From assembly GCA_036897625.1 (NCBI GenBank), contig JAYMTA010000236.1, positions 1 through 33,806 of the forward strand: a stretch of DNA of 33,806 nt, given 5' to 3'. Each line of letters starts with the position of its first letter. The first letter of the stretch is position 1. The notes under the pieces were generated by a model. The model made no database searches, had not been told where the DNA came from, and worked only from the letters and a program-made list of their open reading frames with translations. Of this stretch, positions 21,795 through 31,862 are shown piece after piece. This stretch comes from Pelargonium cotyledonis. Its lineage: Eukaryota > Streptophyta > Magnoliopsida > Geraniales > Geraniaceae. Position numbers and translations under genes: made by a program.

Positions 21795-22240
21795 ACCATC
21801 ACCTGCAACATGAGTTTATTTTGTTAAACATAGCTAACTTTTGTAATTCTTGAGCTTCCAATGAAACCAGAATCAGAATTTGCTTACCTGGTTGGTGATA
21901 GCATAAAACTTTAGAGACCGCAAACAAGAAATATTCGCAGTAGCCAAGAATCACGCCATGTTATAACATTATGATATAAAGTGGAATTTTTACAGCAAAC
22001 AAGAATTTGCCTCTAATATTAGAGTTCTGAATGGCTTTATAAATAGCTCCATGTACATCCTTCCCTTACATCAATGGAAGGGGTATTCGCTCTGTACTAA
22101 TCATTACATAATTCACATCGACAACAAAATAATCTACCATCCAATCCAATCCAATCCAATCACAAAGGTGAAAGATTTAAATAGGTGTATGACGACTGCT
22201 CTTTTATGTTGGAAGATAGGAAATGTCCCGAGAAGGTTGG
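21795..22240. other. Convergent 3' intergenic region
   Basis: Holds the 3' UTRs of the membrane-protein gene (plus) and the coiled-coil gene (minus). A five-base microsatellite of CCAAT/ATCCA type lies at about 22138-22160. No further gene seen. Confidence 0.5.
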
Positions 22241-24741
22241 TCATCTTACAGGAGTTTGGGTCTTCAACTTGGGAACTTTGAATTTGGATGAGAACAGCTT
22301 GGGAGTCTCTGAAATGTGAATAATTTCTATGTTTTTTCTCTTTAAACTTCCACCACCCTATAACAAACAAGAAGTGAATCAAAAAAGGAAAATAAAACAA
22401 GTAAAAATTTACTTCACTACTTTCCAGCACAACAGAATTATTTATAAACATTCGAGTGAGAGCCTGCAATTGATGTATAAAACAATTAATGCAAATTCAA
22501 TTCAAATGCTAAAGCATAAAACAGAACCAACCATGACCTAAAATGACGGTAACACCTACAGTTTTGTAAAACATGATATTCTTATGCAATTATAGTGTCA
22601 TAGAGATTTCTGTGTACACATCAAAGTGTAACATACATGCATCCCGATCCTCTTTACAGTCATGAATACCCCCCGAAAGTTCAAGATGCGAAGACATGAA
22701 TCTCCAAGGACCTTACTGGAAATAAAACATTAACTTCAAATATACAGGAACCATAGCTCCCTGTACAAGGAACTTAATTTTGAGAAGAGATTTGAAGACC
22801 TACAATGACACCTATTGGCTATACCATATAGCTATTAAGTTTCTCTTCTAAAACAACCACTCCCAACTCCCATTGAACAACCAGCAGAAAAAAAAAAACA
22901 ACCTTAATTGCAGTTAGGTTGAAATTCTCACTAAACAGTAAACAGCAACTTTATTACAATTGGACAACTTCCAAAAAGTTTATGCAATACTTATTTCAGA
23001 CCTACCTTTTCAAAGTCCTTCGCATGATTAGACACTTGTGCTGCAGAAGATTCTTTCTTAACAGGAATATTACTTGAACTGCTGCCTCCATTGCCACCGA
23101 AGCTAGTAGTTCTAGTTTTGCCTGTGCAACGACGCAAGACAGGTGTAGCTGAAGCAATTCTGGACTTCTTAGACAACTCCAGCTCCCGAGAAAGTCGGGA
23201 TATCTCTTCATTACTTTTATTAGAGACGGAATTCATCTTAGCCATGTCAAGTTTCAATCTAGCAATGGTATCATCCTTTTCATTACTAGAGGACTGCAGT
23301 TGATCCACTCTGGTGAGAAGTTCTGAAATCTTTTTGTTTGCCTGTTCAACTTGAGCATGCTTGCTATTTAACTCATTTGTATACTTGCTTTCTAAAGTTT
23401 TATACTGATTCCATACAAAACTTTTTTCGTTCAAGTGCTTAGATATCTCCTTATTCTTTTCCAGAGCAAGATTCTCAAATTCAAGCTTAAGCCTTATGAC
23501 TTCAGACTTCATCTCACTATTCCTGTCAGCTCTCTTTCTTTTACCAGTCTCTGCAGAGTTTTTGTCAGTTGTACCCTGCAAAACATTTAGAATGCTCAAA
23601 AAAGAATCCATGTAGAAAAACCTCAGAAACAGTTAGATGCAGCAAAAGTGCAAAACATACTTCCATGTTAAAGCATGTAGCGACGTAATCAAGCAATACT
23701 TTGAAATCTGTCAACTCATCCTCAGATTGTTCTGGATTGAGGAAAGAAAAATGTTACAAATAGTCAAATTATACGCAACACATAAATATTACACCAAAAC
23801 TTGAATCCCATCAAAAGTAAACTCTCCGGACTTCAAATAAGTTGCCAAAGAAAAGACAAACACTAAGACTAAGTATGATTTCCCACAACAAGATGAACTT
23901 GTTAACACAATTCAATTTTAATAGAAAACAAAACTGGAGTGCACTTTTTACCCATTCACAGTGTGTCCTGATGAAGGGTGTTCTTGTACGTTAAGGTGCA
24001 TAAATACCAATCTTCGAGTTGTCTATGTTTCTTTAAGTATTGTTCAGTAAAAAAGATTACTTGCTGTTTTAAAACTGCTGTTAGTCTCAAAATAACATGA
24101 TGCCACATTATGAAGGTACCAAAATCATAGGAAATTAAAATGAAAAAAAATCACTCTCCCAATTGACACTTGAATCCCAACTTTTCCTCCCATCTATTTT
24201 CACCCAATTTCTCCTAAAGCAAACCTTGAGCAGAACTCATCAACGAAGAAACCATATATCCAGAATAGTAAGAACCATTATGCATAAAAATTAACTAACC
24301 TAACTTGAGTTTGTTCAAAGCAGCCTCTCTCTGCTTCAGTCCGATCTTCAAATCGTACTTGGCCGCATTAAGCGTCGATTCCAGCTGATGCAGTAACAAT
24401 TCCTGCTTCATCTACACAAGATATAACAAGAAACCTAAGCATTCCCAGAAAACCCCAAATTTCCAAATACCCTAATTTGAGACCAATCAAATAAACCCAA
24501 AGCACCACAATTTTTTTTTTTTTAATTTGAAAAATACCTGAAAGGCCTGATTTTCCAGTGAACGAACGTCGGATATCCAGCGCTCGTGTTGCATCTTGAC
24601 GTGATCCTCAAGAAGCTTCCGCTCTTTGACGAGAGTCTCGAGCTGCGATTGTTGAGTTCGCAGCATGTGGGTCAGTGAATTGAATATTTTGAGCCACTTT
24701 TGACGAACGGAAGAATCTGGAGAACCTTTCTTCTTGGCCAT
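22241..24741 (-). CDS. Coiled-coil protein, function unknown
   Basis: Five exons in coding order: 24741-24538, 24411-24300, 23731-23661, 23575-23002, 22308-22241. They join in frame to 342 residues. The start MAKKKGSPDSSVRQKWLKIF is preferred over an in-frame upstream ATG that would add a His run. Residues 25-105 are heptad-like helix (HMLRTQQSQLETLVKERKLL). A basic GKRKRAD patch at 140-146 could be a nuclear localisation signal. A second long coiled coil covers about 145-265. A Ser/Gly-rich stretch follows, then a short final exon reading ETPKLFSSKFKVPKLKTQ. The last donor is uncertain: GTAG|GTCTGA keeps frame to that exon, whereas the better-looking AAG|GTAGGT at 23006/23005 does so only with an acceptor two bases further in. 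The architecture suggests a plant nuclear or cytoskeletal coiled-coil protein, but I do not recognise a named family. Confidence 0.75.
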
Positions 24742-24894
24742 TGCAAAACGAAGAAGATAACGATGATGATGATGCAAGAGCGGGTTGTTTTAGTATCTGT
24801 GCGGTGACAGAGGAGCGAAAGTGGAGCCAAGCAGGTCGAAATTCGGAAATCGCAACGGTTGATTTCAAACGGTCGGAATTTGAAGCTTAAATAA

Positions 24895-25005
24895 GAATTG
24901 TAATTGGGCCTGTCTATGTTGGATCAACTTATTGAGCTTCTCTGAATACGGGTTTGGGTATGGGTCTTGTGATACTAGTACAGCCCAGGTAATCATGGGC
25001 CTTTC
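24895..25005 (-). promoter_or_regulatory. Site II promoter of the coiled-coil gene
   Basis: ATTGGGCCT at 24903-24911 and TGGGCCT at 24996-25002 are site II type motifs. They lie 160-260 bases upstream of the minus-strand start at 24741. Such motifs are enriched in promoters of plant genes active in dividing cells, which fits a housekeeping or proliferation role for the coiled-coil protein (inference). Confidence 0.5.
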
Positions 25006-25120
25006 TCAATCGAAGAAACTGTTTTTCAAGTATGTTTTTTTTCTTCTTTTTCCTTTTGAAATATTTTCAAGTATGTTGTTCGATGTCCCCTGTTCTCCGT
25101 CGTTCATGACTACGTTTAGA

Positions 25121-25773
25121 GGTATCGTTTGGATCGAAAAATCTAAATTACAATGAATTTTATATATTATAGAAATTTAGATTCATGAAATACATATTTT
25201 TGGAAAGTTAAGAATAATATATTTGTGTAATGAAAGTGAATCTAAAATATTGTGTTTGGATTTCATATAGTGAAAGTTAAAAATTTGTGAAAATACAACA
25301 AAATGTCTCTTGTGTCATTTTCAAATATCATGTTTGGTACACATTTGTCATAACAAAAGTTTCATTTTTCATATTAATATAATTTTATTAGATGAGAATG
25401 ATGTATAAATAAAAATATAATTTTTCTAAAAAATTAAATGTTAGAGAAATAATGAACATTATAGTAATTGGAAAAAAAAAATTAAGGATGTTTTAGTTAT
25501 TATGATCAAATTCATGAATTAACAATGACAATATAGGAAGATAAAAAATAAAAGTGAGGATATAAATGTCATTTAATAATCAGAAGCCAACTGAATCACA
25601 AATACCACATATTATTTGGTATTCTTTTTCAGCATATATCAATGATTTTGGATTACATGAATCTTTATTTTTATTTTTCTCTCATTTGATAAATTTTACC
25701 TAAACACATTCAAATACACTTTATATTTAATTTTGTCACTTTCCCATGTAGAATCGAGTTACCAAACAATACC
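25121..25773. mobile_element. Non-autonomous TIR DNA transposon (about 650 bp)
   Basis: GGTATCGTTTGG at 25121-25132 is mirrored by CCAAACAATACC at 25762-25773, an 11-of-12 terminal inverted repeat. The interior is AT-rich and without coding frames. Near-terminal sequence also mirrors in part (left GGATCGAAAAATC, right GAATCGAGTTACC). No unambiguous target-site duplication could be picked, so the superfamily (hAT, PIF/Harbinger or other) is not assigned. Confidence 0.6.
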
Positions 25774-26149
25774 ATAGTGTAAATATAGAAGTCCCATAGG
25801 AAACTTAATTATGAAGCGACGATATCTTATGAGAAAGCACAAAAATTTTGTCGGTCTCAAAAAGTCTTATTAAATTTTGGAGTCTCAAGCGTAGGATTAT
25901 GAACCATAGAAGGGTTTCTATGGGATACTGTGAGACCCATTTTCGAGAAGTCATGACAATGTTAGGGATTACATACTGTGGCGGAGCCAGCATTTGCTTA
26001 AGGGATAGGCCATATTTTTTTTCCATGTATTGATTGTTATATGAAAGTAACATATTTGGAATTTTTTCTTTTTACGTATTTTGTGACTATATATGAAAGA
26101 TAGGGGAGACTTATTTTGATCGATGAACAATTTTTTAACCAAAAATAAT

Positions 26150-26425
26150 CTATAAATTTACATATTTCGACTCAATTTAATCCTAAACTTTTTTAACAAA
26201 ATAGTTTCTGAATTTTCAAATATTAACCAAATTTAGTTACTAGACTTTTGATACAAGCTTTAAGAGCAGTGACCAAATTTGATCATTATTTGAAAGATCA
26301 GTGACCATTTTGGGCCCAAAAAAGTTCAATAACTAAATTCGGTAAACACACAAAGGTTCGAAACTATTTGGAGTTAAAAAAATTTATGAACCAAAGTGAG
26401 TCGAAACGTTCAGAAATCAAATTAT
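26150..26425. mobile_element. Foldback MITE nested in the 25979-26697 element
   Basis: The left arm contains ATTTCGACTCAATTTAATCC, CTTTTTTAAC, ATAGTTTCTGAA and AATTTAGTTACTAGACTTTT. The right arm, read in reverse complement, gives the counterparts CGTTTCGACTCACTTTGG, TTTTTTTAAC, ATAGTTTCGAA and AATTTAGTTATTGAACTTTT in the same order. The arms are about 100 bases each with a short centre, so the single strand could fold into a long imperfect hairpin. No coding capacity. Confidence 0.7.
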
Positions 26426-26556
26426 ATTTATAATATAGTGTAGTTTTTCTTATAGTATAATAGTGTGGAATGAATGTGTAAAAAACTTTGAAAATGTTAC
26501 CCTAACTTTACAATCTGATTTTATTATGGACTGAAATTAAAATTTGCTTAGACTGG

Positions 26557-26616
26557 TGTTTGAACTCAAGACATAGGCCATGGAAGAGATTGCAACAAAC
26601 CACTGAACTAAAACAC
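26557..26616 (-). repeat. tRNA-like box pair (SINE-type promoter relic)
   Basis: The minus strand reads TTTTAGTTCAGTGGTTTG, resembling a tRNA A box (TAGCTCAGTGG). About 30 bases later it reads CTTGAGTTCAAACACC, resembling a B box (GGTTCGAATCC). Spacing and order fit an RNA polymerase III promoter. It does not fold into a full tRNA cloverleaf as far as I can see, so it is a decayed tRNA-derived segment. Confidence 0.45.
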
Positions 26617-26697
26617 GTTTTGTTAACTAAATTTCACTATCTGATATATAACCCAGCATAGGTCATGGCCTATGATGTCCTACCCTTGGCTCCGCCA

Positions 26698-27165
26698 ATG
26701 TATGTATCAGTTAAAAAGTATGCAATATTGTTAGACATAGTGAATAATTGTCAGTGGGTTATAAATTTTTATACATTTATCGGTGCAAAAATTAAAGCGT
26801 ATGTGGACCTAGCTAGTGTTGTGGTTCCAAGTCCTGCCACGAGTTCTTTGGAGTGTCAGTCGGCTAGACCTAGGTTGTTTCCTTATGGGTAGTCTTGTTC
26901 ATATTGTTATCGGGATGAGATGACTTTGTAGTATATGTGTCGGCTTCTTGTTGATCGTTTTTTATAAATCTTATTGGCATAACGTAAAGTTGAACCAATG
27001 TGTGTACTTTTACATTAGATACGGTCAACTTAGTTAGGTATATTTAATGTAACTCGAATCTGCAATTCGGTTATCCATAATTTTTACTTCAAATTGTCAG
27101 TTTTACGTTTATCATCTGGTCAACTCCCATAAATTTTTAACCGTATTTTGATATTTAGTTAAAAA
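26698..27165. other. Intergenic, nothing recognised
   Basis: AT-rich sequence between the TIR element and the 39-bp tandem duplication. No gene, RNA or repeat identified. Confidence 0.4.
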
Positions 27166-27170
27166 AAAAT

Positions 27171-27248
27171 GAATTGATCTATTGATTGAAAATTGGATAC
27201 ACATTAAATGAATTGATCTATTGATTGAAAATTGGGTACACATTAAAA
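27171..27248. repeat. Tandem duplication, 39-bp unit, two copies
   Basis: GAATTGATCTATTGATTGAA and the following bases through ACATTAAAT occur twice back to back, at 27171-27209 and 27210-27248. I see one clear difference within the unit (GGATAC versus GGGTAC). Near identity suggests a recent slippage or duplication event. Confidence 0.9.
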
Positions 27249-27412
27249 TATTGCATCATTAGTGACTTGGAATTGTTGTAATAATCTCTGTATCCTATGT
27301 CATTGAGACCCATATCTATGCCATGATATCCATTAATATTTCAGATCATCTTCTTCCATTGAATTATAAGCTATTATACTCATCTGTAAATCTCTGCATC
27401 TTCATCACCATA

Positions 27413-27610
27413 TACTACAAGAATTTGCACATTTTGTGACGGACGTATGTTACAATTTCGTCGCAAAAACTTGGCACGTTTCACCTTTTCAGATTCCCTT
27501 GTTATTCTTGCGACGGCCTTGAATTTGCAACACTGTCCCGCCACAAGTTTCAACAAACTAAAATTGCCAAGGTCCGTTTTCTGTCGTAAAAATTAAAAAT
27601 TCTAGTAGTG
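27413..27610. mobile_element. CACTA (En/Spm)-type MITE
   Basis: The left end TACTACAAGAA at 27413-27423 differs from the canonical CACTACAAGAA by its first base. The right end TTCTAGTAGTG at 27600-27610 is CACTACTAGAA in reverse complement. The subterminal regions carry GACGG/CGTCGC motifs (TTTTGTGACGGAC, TTTCGTCGCAAAAAC, GCGACGGCC, CTGTCGTAAAA), as is usual for CACTA-derived miniature elements. About 200 bp, no coding capacity. The changed first base suggests it can no longer move. Confidence 0.7.
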
Positions 27611-30600
27611 ATGATCTTGATCTTTGTTCACATGCTATTGTATTTACAAGTTTTGGGGAATAGTAAAATAGATATATTACATGTGGAGTGACCATAATTA
27701 TGATGAATATAGATTTGAGTTTTGACCATGGAGCAACATACAAAAAGAATTGTATAATTTTTTACTTATTTTAAATTCTCATCTTGTTGGTCCCAATTCC
27801 AGTACATTCATTAGTGTTTCATTGTTTTGTGGGTCTGTGTTCACTGGTGTTGTATAGTATTCATCATGTGCACATTCTAGAAGGAAAAACAAATAGGGTT
27901 TTAGTACATATGTGCACAAATTAAGGAGAAGACAGTTTTACACTTTAATGTTTGGTTGTTAGAGGTAATTTACATATAGTTTAAGGAAGGAAAAAAAACA
28001 ATATTCTATGGTTGAAGAATGATTTTCATTACTTGCGTAGTGGATGCATTAGAGTTGTTTACGACTTTATTCAAACCACAACTCTTAATTAGAAAGGGTG
28101 ATATTTGAACTAATTGGTTCTTCTATTAGATCGTAGAATTTAACTGATATATCAATCTTTATCTTAGCACTGGACTCCACTAGTTTTTTTTTTTTCTTAA
28201 GTTTTCTTTAAAATTTCAGATTTTCTTTTAAGTTCATGCAAGGAGATGGAGGATTATGATTTTGATTATGATTTATCCTTCAAAGTCTAAAATAATTGTT
28301 GTGGGATTGAATTTAGAGATATTGACAATGGAAGTGGAAATTGATTGATTTGCTCACAACTGGACATGACTTGCCTGGCTGCTGGTCTGGTGGTTTTGAC
28401 TGGTAGGTAGACCATTTACACTATTAGTTGGCCTTGTTTTTTCAATTTTGAAACAGAAAGGAATGTATATAATCTATAAGCAAAAATAGAATTTGATTTG
28501 GAGTTGATAATTCAGGAATTTTGAGTCGAAATATTTGGGTTCGAAGGGTTGAACTTGACTTGAAAGGAGTGCTAGTACAGATGAATTTTAAGAGTATTTG
28601 TAAGTTTGTGTGGAGTTTTTTTTATCCGAATTGAAAAATGATCGGATCTACCTCATGCTACCCGAAAACCCGGATCTATTTCGGGTCCAGTTGGAAAGCT
28701 CTAGTATTAATAGTATATGAAAATTTGACATCTCAGTGATGTTTACTTGTAATCATTTAAATGATGTTGTAAGCGAGAAAGCGATTACTTTTGTTATTTG
28801 TAACTCGAAGCTAACCGTTCGATTTAAGGTTTTACACGAAACAAGTGTAGGTTTACCTGATCTACAATTTTTTTACTAGCGAAATCCACATAATTTAAAA
28901 ATTAGCCGCGCCTATTTTATGTGATTCACTTTTAACAATATGGGTTAATCTTCTCATAACTATGAAGTCTAGTTTAAATTCAGAGCTATGTTTTCTAAAT
29001 AGTACATTGAAAATTTATTATAAATACGAAAACACAATTTTAAAATACTTGGAATACATATGGTTATTTCATGATGACTCGAACAAGACATGAAACCGCG
29101 ACGATTTTGCACATTATGTGTGAGCTTAAATTGTTAGTCATGATTTAAATCTCAAATATATTGCTAATTACCCCAATAAATAATTTTTATTTATTCTTGG
29201 CAGTTTATAATTTATATGCTGTGGAAAGACACAGCTGGCCTGTCCAATAAAAGATTGAGACCTTTAATTTTATTTTTCTTCAAAGAAAAAAAAAAATCAG
29301 CTACCAACATAATGGGAGGTCACCAATTTGGCTTGTGGGGTTTATGGCATGAATCTAGTTTTTGTCTTTCATGAATAAATAAATAAATTTATTTGATTGG
29401 GAGTGAAAATTATTTATATGACTGTTTTGTTTTAAGTTTACTTATAAATTTTATACAAGTTTGTTCACCGTGAAAATTGACAGAATTCATTTTATGCAAT
29501 GGCAGATGAGATATTTCGCAAATCTTTTCGCTGGCCAAATATGTGGGGTACTTCGACTTTCGAGTACATAATTTTGCAAAACAAATTTTTTTTTGATTGA
29601 TGCTCATTTTATTCTTTAGTCATATTCATGTAAGGAATCAATATTTCAAACATTGAATACAATGAACCAAATGTACATTGTCGTTGATTATGAAGGTTTA
29701 TAATAAAAGATTTGGTTGTCATGTCACTTTTGGGGAATATGACTCGATTCCGTGTTTTCTTAATGAGCTCAAGTATTAGGCTTAAGATGATTTTATGATC
29801 TAGCATTTTCCATAAATGTTTCCATTGGCGCCGGTAGAAAACAATGATTAATAAGGAAGCTTTTATTGCAGTTCCGATTACGCCCTTTAAGTGAGGCTTG
29901 ACAAATATTTTTTTCTAATGTTGGTCTCTTACTAACAAAATAAACGGGATTCAAATTCAAATCGCATATTCTATTTACATTATTAGAAGAATAATGGTAA
30001 AAAGAACATAAAAAATTAGAAAGTGACATCTTGTTCTTGTCGTGTGAAGGATCATAAAGAACGCAATAAGAGGAAATTGGGTACAAATACAACAATAATT
30101 TCTCATTTTCAACTTAGTTTAAACTTAAACTTTTAGTTTCACATAAGTTTGAGCTTACACATAATTTCACAAGAAATGACATTAGATTGTGCTTACGATC
30201 GTGAAAGTCTTGTCACACGAGATTTTTTTTTCAAATAAGTCGACGATTCGTTGAACCTAAGTATTTAGTTACAATCGTGTGTATGTATCTATTGTTTTGC
30301 CTCGTTGAGTCCAAACTTAAATATTATACATAATTTTGTGAATGATTTGAATTTGTGTGTCATTTCATTTTTGTCAGATTATTTTTATAGTTATTGAGAA
30401 AAAAGTCAAATAACAATTACTTATAAAATAAATAAAAAGTAAAACAACCAAATTCGTCTGCAAAAGTCCATCAATATCTACAACTTTACCATATTTTATG
30501 CATGCATTATTTCAAACCATATATTATTTTTTATTATTAATTTATGCAACTGATTTTAATCAATATTTGTTTCTACAGTTGACATTTCAATTCACACTCT

Positions 30601-31080
30601 TTTTTATTTTCCTGAGAATATTTATAATACAGTTAGTTTTGAAGGTACATGCATGTTTATTTTTCTTTTTTTTTGGTGAACACATGCATGCATGTTTATT
30701 TTGCATATAATGGCACAGTACCATTATATATATATATATATTGTCACAATAATTAATCAAAATCTCATATAACTAATCATGTATATATAATAAAATTTTT
30801 GCAAATTTTAATCTTATAAATAACATATTATATGTCTCCCATTGTTAAACCAGAACTATCACATTACAAGTTTTGTTTTGTTATAAATTATTGCTAGAAA
30901 TAGAATGTTTGGTACAATTTTACAATTCTTTTTTTTTCTTCCTTGTCTATGTTCTGACATTTGAGAAGAAAATGGTAAGATATGCAATAGATATTGTGGC
31001 TGCAATATTTGACATAAAAAAAATACTGGAATTAACACCTTTAAACCGTTTTACAACACTCAAACTAATTCTCATTCGAG
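27611..31080. other. Long AT-rich intergenic region
   Basis: About 3.5 kb with no supported gene. Frames at 29410-29607, 29609-29806, 29793-30095, 30498-30710 and 30873-31085 are short, low-complexity and lack domains. ATGCATG-rich words recur near 30649-30696, and an AT dinucleotide run lies near 30724-30741. Nothing else is identified. Confidence 0.5.
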
Positions 31081-31084
31081 AATG

Positions 31085-31212
31085 ATAGGATCATAAGGGC
31101 GGCAAAACTGTCCCTTTCAAGTTTTAATGCAGCTGTATTCCTTGGGACTCGAACTCGAGACATCAGGTTAAACTGGAAGAACCCTTTACCAGTTGACTCA
31201 CACGCTTGATGA
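31085..31212 (-). mobile_element. SINE-like tRNA-derived element
   Basis: The minus strand reads TGAGTCAACTGGTAAAG (revcomp of 31184-31200), matching a pol III A box. About 30-40 bases later, CGAGTTCGAGTCCCAAGG (revcomp of 31142-31159) is a good B box. The arrangement and following AT-rich tail fit a plant tRNA-derived SINE head. No full tRNA stem set is seen, so it is not called as a functional tRNA. The exact ends are approximate. Confidence 0.55.
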
Positions 31213-31735
31213 TACAGTTGATTTTTTATAAAGCTATTTTTTGATATTTTTGAATCATCAAGAAAATGAAGAAGTAATGATAGAAAAAATATATTCTCAC
31301 AATAATACAAATATGCCATACCGATGAGAGAGTAGTGGGAGTTTAAGCTTGGCTTACGCTAAACCGCTAATAAAGCTACATCATTAAAATTCAGAATTCA
31401 ACGGGTCGTTCGATTACTACAAATTAACTAGAGTGGTTGTCAGTTGACATGATTTCTTGATAATGTCGACCGTTGAATAACTTACATAAATTTTATCTTA
31501 ATTAGTATAACTTTGTGTTCAAATTGAATGTATGTACCAACACGATGTGCTCACGTTACTTATAATACAGTGTGATCAATTTATTTCATGTCATCAACAG
31601 ATTTAATCTGACTATTATAATTAAGTTTGACTCAATTCATCGCATGCCACGAAAATACATATGTCGAATTCATTAATTATAAAAGTAAAATGTGTATCAG
31701 TTGAATGATATAACTTTATATTAGTTGCAACTTAA
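31213..31735. other. Intergenic, nothing recognised
   Basis: AT-rich sequence with no gene, RNA or clear repeat. Confidence 0.4.
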
Positions 31736-31738
31736 CCA

Positions 31739-31862
31739 ATCCAATGAGGTAATGACACCTCATCAAATTTCACTCATATTCACCTAAGTGAATTTGTGAG
31801 AGCAAAACGATCTGTCCGGATCCATAATTTTATATAAGGTGTCATCACCTCATTAGTGTAAC
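31739..31862. repeat. Foldback element (MITE-like)
   Basis: AATGAGGTAATGACACCT at 31743-31760 is mirrored by AGGTGTCATCACCTCATT at 31837-31854, with one mismatch over 18 bases. The arms enclose a loop of about 75 bases. Outside the arms, weaker mirrored similarity continues (left TTATATTAGTTGCA, right revcomp TTATATCAGTTAC). It could be a MITE or a chance hairpin. No coding frame. Confidence 0.6.

Larger units (their letters stand above)
25979..26697. mobile_element. TIR-flanked non-autonomous element with nested foldback
   Basis: TGGCGGAGCCA at 25979-25989 is mirrored exactly by TGGCTCCGCCA at 26687-26697. Just inside, AAGGGATAGGCC on the left is loosely mirrored by GGCCTATGATGTCCTACCCTT on the right. 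The 720-bp interval contains a foldback (26150-26425) and a tRNA-like box pair (26557-26616), listed separately, and no protein frame. I recall this terminus as common among plant repeats, but I cannot name the family with confidence. Confidence 0.6.

Noticed and set aside
22134-22469. Minus-strand 111-codon frame
   Set aside because: Overlaps the last coiled-coil exon in a different frame; the true frame gives ETPKLFSSKFKVPKLK.
26665-26892. 75-codon frame at the right edge of the TIR element
   Set aside because: It starts inside the element terminus and runs into unique AT-rich DNA; no domain.
31142-31200. Possible functional tRNA gene
   Set aside because: A and B boxes are present, but I could not pair acceptor, D, anticodon and T stems into a cloverleaf; a SINE head fits better.
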